A DNA stretch of 64,000 nt, from contig JASXTE010000005.1 in NCBI GenBank assembly GCA_030280995.1, positions 28,057,501 to 28,121,500 on the forward strand. The letters are read 5' to 3'. Positions within the stretch are counted from its first letter, which is position 1; each line of letters opens with the position of its first letter. The DNA is from Hemileia vastatrix (taxonomy: Eukaryota > Basidiomycota > Pucciniomycetes > Pucciniales > Zaghouaniaceae). This document shows positions 10,807 to 23,384 of the stretch, piece by piece. Position numbers and translations under genes: made by a program. The notes under the pieces are model-generated. The model was not told the DNA's origin. It did no database searches and was given only the letters and a program-made list of their open reading frames with translations.

Positions 10807-13240
10807 ATGTCTAGTATACAAAATCCTACACCTCCACTTTGTATGTATATCATGTTCCTCTCTCTTAATTTATATATTTCACTTATGTTCTATATCTTTT
10901 TTTTTTCAAAAATTTGATTTTCCAGCACCCAAATGTGTTTCATCCCACTCTCTGATTGATACTCGCTTTGAAGCTTTTGAGCTTGCACCATGTCTGCCAC
11001 ATGGCATGGCACCTAACCCTCCTGTACTTAGCAATGAGAGGCAGGAAATAACGAGAGTTCAGTATCGCAATTTACTTGAATTGGCTAGAGATAAAACAGA
11101 AGAGCTTGTCAAGATCCTTAACAATAATCCTTCTCCTTCATATTTATCTAACCCTTGTAATGAATTACTCCAATATGTGAAAAGCCTTGAAAAATGTATG
11201 TTCATCACCTTTTTTGTCTCCTTTTAAATTAGTAGATAAGATTATTAATATTTTTTTTTCTTCATATATATTTGTAGCTTATGAGGAGGGTATGATTCCT
11301 CCTGATGAAGTCATTGTCATTAAGGATGATGATGAGACAGATGAACCATCAGCTTCAACTCATGCTTCAACTTCTAAGGAAAATCTTGAAACACCTGTTA
11401 TCCGCTCCAAGAAAAAGAGATTATCCCAAGGCTCCTCTTTTGTTCGACGTATTAAACCGACTTCTGCTAATGAATTTTCTGATGTATCAAATAATAAATC
11501 TCAAAAAAAAAGCAAAGGTTTTGATAATGAGTATATTCTTGTTTCCTTTTTTTTTTTATTGTTATTCTTTTATCTTTAAAATTCAATCATATATCTCTTT
11601 TATTGCTTACATATTGTACTTTTTATCTTTCTTTTGATATTTTGTACCAGAAACTCACCTGCTGTAGATTGTTCCATCCATAAACGCCCTCTCCCTGATG
11701 AAGATGATGAAAAGAGCAATGAAAATAGCGATGATCAACTATCAGAATATGAAGCTATGCTTGTTCATCAAAAAAAGCAAAGTTTAAAATCTTCTTCAAG
11801 ACATGTTGATATGTTTGATAAAGATGATGATTCAAACAGCTCATCACCGAATTCCTTCATTTCTAAGAAGCAATACCCATCACCTCCTAAATTACCTACT
11901 TTGACCTCTTTGAAAGCTTCTCTACCAATGAAATCAACTCCAATCAAGATATCGAAAAAACCTCTAACTTATTCACCCTCAGTTCTAAAAGAATCTGATT
12001 TGCAGGAGGAATTCTGTAAAATTCATAATTTTTATAAAGGTAGAATCAGCACGGCAAAGGTCCTAAGGTCGTGGTTGGAAATTGTTACTCTCCTCGAATT
12101 ACGCTCTTCTACTTATTCCCAAGAACCCATGTCAAATATTCCAATGTTTACTTTTCATTGGGAAAAATCTTGTGGAGAAGATTGGCTTTCAAAACTTACT
12201 GAGTTATGTAAGTTACCATAATTTTTAGTCTTGACTTTTGTTCTTTTACTTATTTTTTTTTTCCTTTTGTAGCAAATATTTTTTTAGAGATTGATAGCTC
12301 ACAGCTATGGGTACTCGATAATATTGATTTCAAAAAAATGGAAGATTTATGTGATCCTGATGGTTTAAATACTGAAATTCTTTCCTCAACAAAGAAAACG
12401 GATCACCCTGAATCCAATCTTATCCGAATGCTCATGAGATTAATGATCCCAAGTGACCACTGCCGTTCTTCATGGGTATCTCTTATATCATCTTCACTTT
12501 ATCTGACCGCACATGAATTCAGCCAGCTTCCATCACATCAAAACATTAACTCAGATTGTCCAATTGAACGTGGTCTTCAGCTTCTAGCTCACCTTTCAAA
12601 TCTGAAGAGTCCGATTTCTGATGGCTTAGAAGTTGGTCCCACTGCACTTCAAACCCGTGATATATCAATGTCAACTCTTCTTCAAATCAGCAATATTATC
12701 ATTGATATAATTATGTCAATTATCATTCTTAAATCAAAATATTGTGCTGCAACAATATCAAGTGGCAAGACTAGTGAAGCTCAACAATCAAGTGAGAAAA
12801 ACGAAAATACTGAACTGACTATAAGGAGAGAGAAACAAAAGGCTGCACTAAACAAAATAAATTCTGAATACTCCCACCACCGATATCAATCTTTCACATT
12901 CTATATAATTGATGGTGTCCGTGGTTTATTTCTGAGCTCTCAAGATCATAGATTGGCTTCAGCAGCTGATTGCTTGGAGGTAATATCAGAAGTTAAGTTT
13001 CTTAATTTACATGAAAAAAAAAATCATTTGATGGAAGAAATAATTTGGAAAAATTTAAATAACTATATTTTAACATTAATAAAACCTTTTATAGGCAAGT
13101 GTGATCCATTTCCTTTAAAATTTGATACCCCAAGTCCTCCGGGAATTGCTAGGGCTATTTCTGCAGATTTTCTTAATCACTGGAGCTCCATTCAGCCAGT
13201 ATCACCTTTTTTTGCTAAACATAGCCTTTCAATAAATTAA
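10807..13240 (+). CDS. intact five-exon gene for an unrecognised 693-aa protein
   Basis: Exons 10807-10840, 10926-11195, 11278-11530, 11651-12207 and 12273-13240 have consensus GTATGT/GTAAGT donors and AG acceptors. They join into 2082 nt without a stop, which is strong evidence for a functional reading frame. I do not recognise the family. The N-terminal ~100 residues form a folded-looking segment. Residues ~100-310 are Ser/Asp/Lys-rich with basic KKK clusters that could be nuclear signals. From ~310 on, a globular alpha-helical part has FHWEKSCGEDWLSKL, SSQLWVLD, MRLMIPSDHCRSSWVSL, CPIERGLQLLAHL and a hydrophobic III..III helix. A charged coiled-coil-like stretch (about 565-595) precedes the end. 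A candidate intron near 12980-13094 would break the frame, so I keep it as exon. It faces the dioxygenase gene tail to tail. An accessory role in the same mobile element is inferred. Confidence 0.7.
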
Positions 13241-14188
13241 TATTCCAACATGTAAATAGATAAAGTTCTTTCTATATGATATATCTTGTATAATTCAAGT
13301 TATTTTCCTTCAAATACGTCAAAAATGTGACCATCTTTGAAATTTATTAAGTAACCTTTGACATGATTTTCTAAATTAATTATTAAAAAAAATTATTGTA
13401 AGTCCAGCAATAACAAAGATTTTAAAATCTACTTATATGATTTCAAATACTTGTATTAAATTCTTAAATATTTTATTGTTTATATAAAAATATGATAACT
13501 GCTCTAGTTTTGTTACTTTACCTTTAATATTATATAATCTATTATTTATTACAAATATTTTCGTTGATTGTAACATTTTTAATCAGAAGTAGAACAATTT
13601 AAATAATTAAATGAGTACATTCTTAAAAAAATACAATTTAATCTATCATTGATTCAAAATTCTTTCTTCAACTCTTTATTATTACCTTTTTTATTAATAA
13701 GCCTGTTTGACCTAAAATACTATACAGTTAATTTGGTAGCATTAAAAGCACATTTTTATGGCTAATATATTTCAAATTCTTTATTATAGTTTTTTTTATT
13801 TTAGAACCTTTGCTACCAATTTAATAAAAATGACATTTAAAGATTTCACAACTTATATATTTCCTCAAAAGTAAATCAAATTTTCTTATAATATTATGAA
13901 AAAAAATTATTTTATTTCACAAATAAAAGAAATAGATAATACTATAATTATCAAAACTGAAAATGTTACAGCTACTCCCAGTATTTATCATGTTTAAATT
14001 TGCATTAAGTTGTGTATATATAATATAAATTTTTAATATTTATATATCTAGATTTTTTAGATTTGTCTTAACATTAGATAAATAATACTTTGCTGATTCT
14101 ATTTCTTCCTCTATTAAGTCATCTCTTTTCAAAAAAACTCTCAAAGCACTAATCAAATATTCTAACCTAAATTTTTCTGTTTTAATTT
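13241..14188. other. AT-rich intergenic region between convergent genes
   Basis: Nothing coding is seen. Both flanking genes end here, so it should contain both 3' UTRs and poly(A) sites. Confidence 0.5.
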
Positions 14189-15249
14189 CTAAGTATTCTG
14201 AAATATCAATATCAAAACATTAAGCTTTTCTATAGCATGAAAAAGTCTAGTGCTGATTTGAATAGAAGAACCTATCCTAGTGAAGCCAGGAATTTCATGA
14301 CATCTTGAGGTAAAATGCCTTAGTTGATTGGCAGGCCATAATGTCACTGTTATTCCATTAGTTGCTTCAAAGTTGATTTTACTTCGAATTTCGGGAAACA
14401 TAAGTTCTCCACCTATTTGTCGTGGTTGGGTCTTATCATACTTCATATGAATGGTGTTTTTTTCTGTATCTTTAGGAAAAAATATTCCTAAAGTATACTC
14501 ACTTGCATCCTTATCGAGATGAACCTCATTAGAGAACCCATTACCATTCCCTCCAGATGTCCAAGTTAAATTACTAGCAAACGGTACACCGTCTTCTTCA
14601 CTAGAAACTTTTGAAAATCCAGGAATACCAAGTTTTGCGCAAAGATTAGTTGCCTCATTGTACTTTACATATGATATTTTTTTAAAAAAATATTCAAAGT
14701 ACATTGCAATCCTCTTCATTCGTTTTTTATATTCATCCGTTTTTACAATATCATCAGTGTATTCATCTGCAAGGAAAAGCATTCAAAAATTCAGTATTTA
14801 AATTAAAAAAAGTGATACTTACGAATATGTAAAGATTTCTTTCTATCTAAAATAAAGCCACCACCAAACATTTTTCCAAAACCACCAGCTCTTTGATGAT
14901 AACCATTATTTTTAATTTCATGTTCGCAGTAAGAAAGATCCTTAATGCATCGCACCGTAGCTTCTAACATATCTAGTTCTTTGAGCTCATGAATTTCAAA
15001 AGTCTGCACAAGAACATTAGGTATTAAGACACCTTTTGGTTTATAAATACTACATCCAGGAAAAAAATTGTAATAATTATTGCAATCTGTCATATTATTT
15101 GCATAAGATCGTGCATAGAAATGTGGCTTCTTCCCGTTTGTATCCATTCCAAGAGCGTTTACAAGTTTCATTCCAGTAGCAATGTCTTTCGCCCACCTAT
15201 TGTTAGAGTTCTTCCCTGGCCGTTTTTTTTTTTTCAAATTGTTACTCAT
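14189..15249 (-). CDS. TET/JBP-like 2OG-Fe(II) dioxygenase (transposon-linked)
   Basis: Exons 15249-14823 and 14766-14189 (minus) join in frame through a GTAAGT..TTGCAG intron to 1005 nt, 334 aa. The N-terminus is very basic (KKKKRPGKNS). The C-terminal half fits the TET/JBP fold seen in fungal transposon-borne enzymes: an HLD iron-binding motif (His225/Asp227) within NEVHLDKDASEYTLGIFFP, then IGGELMFPE, a likely distal His293 (RHFTSR), and Arg306 in GFTRIGSSIQIS as the probable 2-oxoglutarate-binding residue. Family members oxidise 5-methylcytosine or thymine in DNA in the nucleus. In basidiomycetes such genes are known to be spread by DNA transposons. All expected catalytic positions are present, so it may be active. 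The exact substrate is unknown. A 3' splice site just upstream of 15249 allows an extra 5' exon. Three stem-loop repeats lie 250-600 bp upstream. Confidence 0.78.
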
Positions 15250-15484
15250 TGATGGTTCAATCCTAAGAGAATTCAATTTTGATTTAAAATAGAAAAAAAT
15301 CAAAAATTAGAAAATAGTAACATAATTTCAATTATCAGTCAATGATACCTTTAACTTTATCATATCTTCAATATTAGAAATACAAAAGTTAGCATATCTA
15401 CATATTAGTAAATTTATATACTTTTTCTTTATTTCAAATATTAAGAAAGCGTTTCAAAGGTATACTTTATTAAATTATACATAT

Positions 15485-15860
15485 AAAGAGTATAGCTTTA
15501 TCCTGTATGCATTCAGCAAGTACGAGATTTGGCTCTACACTTAATATTAATAATATAATGAAAGTATAACTCCAATACACTAGTAATATTAAAAAATTTA
15601 CGGAATTATGATATCCACATATATAAAATGAAAAATCTTGCTCTGATCAATATATTGACTTAGAAAGTTATACTTCAATAAATTATTAATTTTTAAATTG
15701 TAGCATTGTCCTGTATGCTTTCAGCAAGTACGAGACTTTGAAACAACTTAAAAATCAATAAATTAAAGGTAAAGTACAAACAATCTAATTATTATTATGA
15801 AAAGCAAAACATTATCCTGTATGCTTTCAGCAAGTACGAGATGATGTTTTACTTTTCATA
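15485..15860. repeat. three stem-loops with a conserved 27-nt tip and unrelated arms
   Basis: A 27-bp sequence, TCCTGTATGC(A/T)TTCAG followed by CAAGTACGAGA, occurs at 15501-15527, 15709-15735 and 15815-15841 with one variable base. Starts are 208 and 106 bp apart. Each copy is flanked by an inverted repeat of different sequence: for copy 3 ATGAAAAGCAAAACAT against ATGTTTTACTTTTCAT, for copy 2 ATTTTTAAATTGT against ACAACTTAAAAAT, and for copy 1 a weaker 15-bp pairing. The tip can extend the stem (GTA/TAC, TGC/GCA) with an AG bulge and a 5-nt loop. It sits upstream of the dioxygenase gene; function unknown. Confidence 0.8.
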
Positions 15861-16995
15861 TTAATAATATAATGGTTGAGAAAGTATTAAAGAAATATAG
15901 AAAAATGATAAGCAAAACATGAACTTACATGTCTATAAAATCTTCTTCCATTTGTGGCTGATTGATCAAAATTAATTATAAAGTTTATTTTATAATCACT
16001 GTTTTAAAAAATAAATGGTTAGATAAATAAATTGAACATTTTTGATAAGGAATAAAGAAAAGTAAATTGACAAACAAATAAAAAAACTTTAAGTTAACTG
16101 AAAAAGAATTTTTTTATAATGAATCGAAAGGGTACAGTAAAAGATACCATAAAAATAAATTCAGAATTAGAATCATTAGATTAACTTGTCAAAAGTGTAA
16201 AAAAGTGTAACAAACCAAAATGATATGAAATGCAATAGCAAGAAAAATTTGCTTACCGGTAATCAGATAAGGTCAAGAAAATAGTACCAATAATTCAAAA
16301 TGATAAAGCAAAAATATGATTGATAATTTTTGAAAAAGGTAAGTGAGAAAGAGAAAGGAAAAATAAATTGGGTGGCAAACAGATGTATATATCATGAATT
16401 TTCACTGATCACATTTTCAAAAAAATGCAGCTCTCCAAGTCATATGATAAACTTCATCTAAATTCCAAGAATGATGTTGCCAAGGCACTTTACACAGCAT
16501 GATCATTTTTTCCTATGCATATACTAATTCCAGCTAGAATTTACTTGGCTGCATGTTGTACAGATGCACATTTGTGGAACACTGAATTTCACATCTAAAA
16601 AAAATTGACGCCACATAATTCTAGCTACCATGTTTCACGTAGCTAAAAAACATACACTCATCACATTTAAATTTACATTGCGCCAAAATTAATTCATTTT
16701 TGAATTTTTTTAAAGGAAACTATAATGTGCACCACCTATTTCTAAAATATGAACCTCCGCACCATATTAAATTGGGAGACTTTTAATTATGCAATTTTTT
16801 TGCCGTGACCTTTTTCCTGATCTTACTTGGTTCAAAATATTGAAACATGGCCAATGTTGATGAAAGAAACATTTGATTTTGTTTCTATGTGTAACAATGG
16901 AAGGCTGTTTCTTACTGGCGAAAGAGTGTTGTATATTTTATTTGAACAAATTTTTATTTTTTTATGTATTTTATTTAAAAAATTTACTTTTTATT
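15861..16995. other. non-coding AT-rich stretch before the hairpin array
   Basis: No supported gene. It may hold the 5' leader or promoter of the dioxygenase gene and the subterminal part of the putative transposon. Confidence 0.45.
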
Positions 16996-17740
16996 GCAGC
17001 CAGATTTATACTGGCTGCTTTTTAGAAACCTTAATTTATGACCCAAGCCTTTGAAATTGGCTTGGGTCCCTTACATTGCAATTTAGTACTTCCAGCCAGG
17101 TTTCCCCTGGCTGGAAGTGTCTCTTTCAAGCAATCGAAGTCGCTAAAAGCGACTTCGATTGCTTGCTGTAATGTTTGCCACCCTCCCAGCTAATTTACTA
17201 GGCTGGGAGGTGGCCAAAGCAGTGTGCAACGCGCGTTGCACAATCGCTACCATATTTCATGCAGCTGATATCAAGTCAGCTGCATGAGATATGCGCAGCA
17301 TGTGCAATGCGCGCTGCATGCAGCAGAAACGCGCGTTGCATGCAGCCTGCATTGCTGCTGCATGCAACGCGCATTTCTGCTGCATGCAATGCGCATTACT
17401 TGCAGCAGCAATGCGTGTTGCATGTGCTGCATGCAGTGCATTGCACAGCCAGTTTTTTTCTGGCTGTGCAATGCACACAGAGAAACCAAAGTCCCTGCAA
17501 GGGACTTTGGTCTCTAAAATGGAAGCGACTTTCCCTACCAGGTGCAATCTGGTGGGAAAGTGAGAGAAACGTTAGACCGAAGTTGTTTGAAAGCAACTTC
17601 GGTCTTAAAAACATTAAAAATCATAAAAAAAAAAATGAGAAATGTAGAAAAAAAAAAAAATTAAAAATTAAAATGTGAGTAAAAGAAAAAAAATAAGTTC
17701 TAGTGATACCAAAAATCCAAGCCAATTTCATTTGGCTTGG
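16996..17740. repeat. array of 13 consecutive GC-rich hairpins
   Basis: Thirteen near-perfect hairpins follow each other in 745 bp of otherwise AT-rich DNA: 16996-17018, 17040-17068, 17088-17118, 17128-17164 (16-bp perfect stem), 17177-17214, 17223-17242 (TGTGCAACGCGCGTTGCACA), 17258-17286, 17309-17394 (38-nt arms, few mismatches), 17436-17476 (17-bp perfect stem, T7 loop), 17485-17511, 17528-17561, 17574-17605 and 17717-17740. Loops are mostly 4-11 nt. Stems mostly differ, but CCAGCC and CCAAGCC motifs recur. Open frames across this part are by-products of the repeats. Confidence 0.88.
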
Positions 17741-19894
17741 TTATTTAATAATTAATTTTTAATACATTAAATTTAAAATTCAAACACCATAAAATATATG
17801 AATTTTTTTTATATGAATATTATAAATTTAATCTACCTCTTTCTCATAATTATATTTATAATTTTGTTTTTTTAATTTTTGACATTTAAGTTTATTTTTT
17901 GGAAATACAAAATTAAATTTTCAGCTAAATTTTTTAGTAAGGTAAAATAAATTATAAATTTGACATTTTGTAATTGAATAATGAAAAAAATTTTAAATTT
18001 ATTTAAAAAATATTTTTGTTAGAAGAATACAAATATTTTAAGGGTAGAAATATGGTGCAAATTGTAAGTAAAAAAAATTATATTTTTTTTTGTGAGGCGT
18101 TATTTCTATTTTTAAAAATATTTTTCAAAAACATTCATTAAATACTGAATTAAATTACTTTGAAACTCAAATTTTTTGTAAAATAATTAAAAATGAAATA
18201 ATAATATTGTTGTATTTGATATAAAATTTGAATTGGTAATATTAATGTCTCTTTAAGTAAATTTGAAAATCATTTAAAAAGACCATGTTGATAAGTACTT
18301 CATTTTTGATATACAATGGTTATATATATATCTTATATATATTTCTTGAGTGTTATTTTTATATACATTCAATAAAATTTGTAATATAAAATGCCATTTA
18401 ATAATTAATTAATGTTCAACTTAGTTATAACAACTTCATATTTAATACCAGCCACTAGTATTTACTTTTTAATTTAAAACTCCAATATAATATGAGAGTA
18501 TCCTTATTTTGTCTGTATGTAATGAACAACAATAACAGACCATAAATGAGTGGGTAGTTAATTACAATAAATAGTTGAAGAATAACCTATAAGAAATGAT
18601 AAGTTTATCAAAAAGAGTACATTAAAAAAATATACTTTTGAATTTTTTTTGATATAATTTGGGTAGTTAAATGAAAATTTAAATTATCAGACATCAAAAT
18701 GGATAAAATCTAAAAGTAGTGTTTATATAATAAGCCTCATAAAAAAAAAGGATAAAAAATCTACTATGTAACTAAATTATTAAATATTAAGGTATTATTA
18801 AAATTATTGAAAAACTTATTTTACAGTTATAATGAAATCTAAATGTGAAAATAATGGTGGGATAATAGTAAGACTATGTGGAAACACTTTAATTTATACA
18901 TACTTTCAACTATGTTCAGATAAAAAAATTGTTAAAATTGTATAATAACATCTAGTTAATAGTGATGCAATTTTATTTAGATCAAGAATAAATTTTTCTG
19001 AGGAAAAACTAATTAAATTGAGATATGGCCATCTCCTTTCAAGAGATAGAATAATAATAAAAATTTAAAAAATTATAATAAGTATTCTTAATCACCATTT
19101 TTGAAAAGTCTCTAGTAAAATTCATTATAATATATCATTCATTGATTACATTATATGGAGTTTCATCTTGAAGTAGTGATGTGCAGCTTTGAACTTATGT
19201 TATGAAAAACAAAAAAGTTAAAAAATATATAGTTATACTAATGAAAAAGCCAAAAATAAAAATACTATTATAAATTAAAAAAATAAAACTACATAAATTT
19301 TATTCTGCTCTAATGATGGAAGGGTACTATGTATGAATTTCCACATGTTAAATCCAAACCTGCTTTAAGGCTAGTTTACAGGTAGAGCTATTAAGTTTCC
19401 TTAAATTCTAAAAATAACTTATGCATTTTACTAATTATTTTTTTCTTGTTTCTTTCCAAAGTTGTTAGAGTTGCTTAATTAATACTGTTATCTTGATTGT
19501 AAGATATATAATTTTTTTTGAATACATGATTTATTGTTTCAAAAATTATATTATAAATTTAAATCATTTATTTCATTTTCTAAAGCTTCATTGTCAAAGA
19601 CACAACTCCATTTTCTATTACTTAACAAATATATAAAATGTGATAGTAAAATTTAAGGAATTTTCTTTTTTAGAGGGTCAAACTATATTGTGAAGATTTT
19701 TATCTAGAAATTCTTGTACTCTAAAACCAAATAATTTTCTCCCTTAAGTAAGCCATTTCAAAAATATGAGAATATAAACAAGAATATTAACTTATCTTAT
19801 TTTTATTTTCTTTACTGAAAGTTTTAGTTCAATCCCTTTTTTTATATGACATTAGTATAAAAACATGGTTAAATGCTACTATATAATTAATTTT

Positions 19895-19895
<1 letters not shown>

Positions 19896-19929
<34 letters not shown>
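19896..19929. repeat. (TA)n microsatellite
   Basis: Uninterrupted run of alternating T and A of about 34 bp. Confidence 0.95.
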
Positions 19930-19935
<6 letters not shown>

Positions 19936-21642
19936 TTAGAACGTCATCCTTTTTTATTTACTTGAATAAATGGCTCAATTATAATACCCAACACTTATTA
20001 ATGTTTCCAAAACTCAATAACAAATTTCTCATATGAAATATTAGCTTCTAATATAAGAAGTTTATCTATAGATGATATTCAACATGTGATTTTACTTTTT
20101 AGATTCAGCTAAAATTAAACAAAAGGAGAAATCATGCATATGTGTATAAATGGTAACCATATGTTACTTAGAGGATTGTGAAATTCACTCATCAGAATGG
20201 TTTAAGTATTAAAATAAATTGAGGTCATTATTTTCTAGTATTTGAAACTAATTAGGAAATTATTCTAAAAATATATTTTAATGTGTATCATGTTTAAAAA
20301 GTTGGAAATATGATTTTTGAAAATTGTGAGTTTCTTATGAGATACCAAGCTTTAGTTTACATTGTTTCAAGTAGAATAGAATTTTAGTATTAGAAATTGA
20401 AAGCAATGTACCATTATCAGATTTTAACTGTGTTCTACTTATAGAATGATTACATAACATTAAACATTATTTAAATCAAAAAGGTTTAAAAGATATTTAG
20501 AGTTTTACCAAATTTCACCATTTATTAATCTTTGATTTGAAAACAAACTATGATGTACACTCACTAGAAATAAGCAATCCCAATTTTAACATAATTTATC
20601 AATCCAAAAATAATGAGTCAATTAACATGAAAATATATATTATTTCAAAACCAATTCTCTAGATTTAAAATATGATGCTTTAATGAAAAATTATTACAAA
20701 ACTTTAATGCAATGAAGTCTCTTAAAAAATTCAAAAATAGAATATCAAAACAAGTAATTTCTGCAAAAAAAACTACTAACTATTGTAGATAAAGCATAAA
20801 AATAAGTCATATTTTTTAAAAAAATGATCTAACAATATTTATTTTTGTTAAAAAAATCAAAACATTGTTAAGTTTGCTTGTTATAATAATGTTAAAATCC
20901 ACTAAACATTATCTAAAGGTGGTAAAATATGTTAAAAATAAGTTGAATTTTATGAGATAAAAATCAACAATTTTGTATCATTTCCTGTTGTGCTATGACT
21001 TTATTCCACCCTTTTTATCTGATTCTTCCAGTATTACTTTGCTATGATCACTAGTTTTCAAGTTAAAATTTACAAATGTTCATTATACTTGATAATATGA
21101 AAAATAACTCAAACTTTTATAACTACAAAATAAGATTTTGTAACTCCTTCTTTCAATCAATATTTGAAGAAATTTTAGTTTATTTGAGTAATGATTTTAA
21201 GAATAACAAAAAAATTGAAATTCACAAGGAATTATTTCCAGAGACTATAATTATTTACTTGTGTAATGCATGAGCTACTTATCAATGATGTAAAACATCA
21301 GAAAAGTAAGTTATAGTTATAAATCTACAGATTATACTGTTTCTGGTATATATATCTTCAATAAATCTTTTAAACTTATCTTAGCCTACATACCACACAA
21401 TAGAAAATCATTATATTAAAAAAGGAAAAAATTCTATGATAATATCATAAAGAATGATAACCATGGATTAATATTCCATAAAAATGGTTAATAATATTTT
21501 AAGAGAACCTAAATCAGTATTCTTTCATCAAAATATATCCTTTTTGTCTTTGTAATTTATTCCAAACAAATTTTTTGAAAGTTGAATCTATATATCTAAT
21601 GCCAAAACCACTATTAAGTTCCCTCTTAGACTTTTTAAGAAA

Positions 21643-21643
21643 T

Positions 21644-21674
<31 letters not shown>

Positions 21675-21675
21675 T
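21643..21675. repeat. (TA)n microsatellite with one G
   Basis: About 33 bp of alternating A and T interrupted once by TG. Confidence 0.9.
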
Positions 21676-23384
21676 ATTTATCAAAAATTGAAATAAAGAA
21701 TAAAAACATAATTTTATTTACCTTTAATTATTTAAATATAGAGTATTTTCAGAATGCATTGTGGTTACTTGTGAAGGTTAGAAGATTTGAAGTTGGATTT
21801 ATGAGTTTTTAGAAGGGCAAATATTGTAAAATTCTTTCATAAATATTTATTTCATAGTTTCAAATGTTGAAATCTACAAACTAATGGGATTTAAAATTAT
21901 ATTGAGATTTAAAATCTGTTTTCTACTCAAGTAAAATAAAATAAAATGATGATATCAAAATTGAAATTAAGTTTAAACTTTTGATATGCTCTATCTTCAA
22001 TTTTATTGATAGTGCATCAAAAATTTAATAATATTTTTTTCCTTCATCACTTTTTACATAAAAGATAGTTTTATCATTTTATGAATTAAAGATTGCTTAT
22101 ATAAATTTAACATCTATGTCAACTGTTTATGACTATTAATCTATATAATAAATTTTTTAGAAGAAAAAATAACATCAGTATATACTGACTTTGAAATTAT
22201 TCAATTTAAAATAGTTTACAGGTAGATAATGAAGGGTGATTTCATTTTTGAATATGAACTATAGAAGTCTTATTTTATCAATTTTAATTCTTTTTGAGCT
22301 CAAATGTATCCACCGCAACTTAAGTAAGAATAAAAATTATTTTTATTGAAATTTACATGAGAAAGTATGCCTATTATTCAAAATCAAACTTGCTCTAATG
22401 GTGTTTTTCAATCATTATTTCCATTCATAACAATAAAAAACATTTCAATTTGCTGATGTTTTAGTTTTTGATATCCCCAAGTTTATATCTCAGGTGTACT
22501 ATTCACAAAATTATTAAAAATATAATTTTCGAAATACATGATAAACTTGAAAGTGAGGGGGCATTAAATTTTTAAAAATGAATTCTAAATTCAGGATGGA
22601 TAGTATTTTTTCTATTTTCACAAATGAACAATTTTTCGTTTCAATTAATCCAGAAAGAAAATTTTGTTGTAAGCATATTATATTATATTTATTATGATTT
22701 TAAATACTATATTTTCAAGATTTGTGTTTAATATTTCCTGTGAAAGTTAATGTTAATGTGAATTTAAAGTAAGCTTGAAGAAATTTAATCAATAGGCATA
22801 TTGGATATTTAAAATAATATTTTGCTCCAATCTTGAATCATCCTGGGCTAAAAAATATCCCAAATAAGGTTTTTGTGGGTCAATTTGGATTTAAGTAGGA
22901 TTAAGTGAGGTTTAATAAAGGACAGATAAAAGGCTAAATTCATTACTAGTGACTTTTTTCTCAAAATAGTTATAAAATATTTATCATTCTGGACTCAAGC
23001 TTCAATAAAGTTGAATTGAAACAGAGATAATTTCTAGCAGCACAACACCATATTTACAAAGGTGTAAAATACCTCAAATATTACTCATAATATAGGAAGG
23101 CAAGGAATCTACAAAATTCACATTTCAAACGAGGATTTATATTTTGAATTTGAAATTGAGAAATGGAATATTATTTTCCAATTTAAATATCTATTAGTCA
23201 TTTTAACAAAAGTTTTCAGTAATCAGATTGAATTTTGATGGTATTTTGTTGTAGATTAATCATTTTGATGAGACATTTACTCAAAATTACTGGTTTCGTT
23301 TCTAATATTCCATGTGAAATTCATTATGAATCTTTTTGAAAGTGAATAGTTGACATATTGGATATGCAAAAGCTTATGTTAGAT

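Larger units (their letters stand above)
17741..23384. other. 5.6-kb AT-rich gene desert
   Basis: No reading frame in either strand looks like protein, and I recognise no repeat unit apart from two (TA)n runs. It could be heavily decayed transposon sequence or the interior of the element whose right end lies at 23618. Confidence 0.5.

Noticed and set aside
12980..13094. A sixth intron in the 693-aa gene
   Set aside because: GTAATA..TTATAG could be spliced, but its length is not a multiple of three and splicing leads quickly to a stop, while the unspliced frame stays open with protein-like sequence.
15521..15841. AGTACGAGA as a fragment of large-subunit rRNA
   Set aside because: Only nine bases match the sarcin-ricin loop and the surrounding sequence does not.
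15485..15860. CRISPR-like array (27-bp repeats)
   Set aside because: Only three copies, spacers of unequal length (180 and 79 bp), flanking inverted arms, and a eukaryotic setting.
17257..17678. Several overlapping open frames on both strands with Cys/His/Ala-rich translations
   Set aside because: They are produced by the GC-rich hairpin array (TGCATGCAGC-type words read in all frames) and have no splice sites, start context or protein-like character.
1..17740. CACTA-type terminal inverted repeats for the Tnp2 element
   Set aside because: I looked for matching ends around the gene cluster and found no convincing pair, so no boundaries are claimed.
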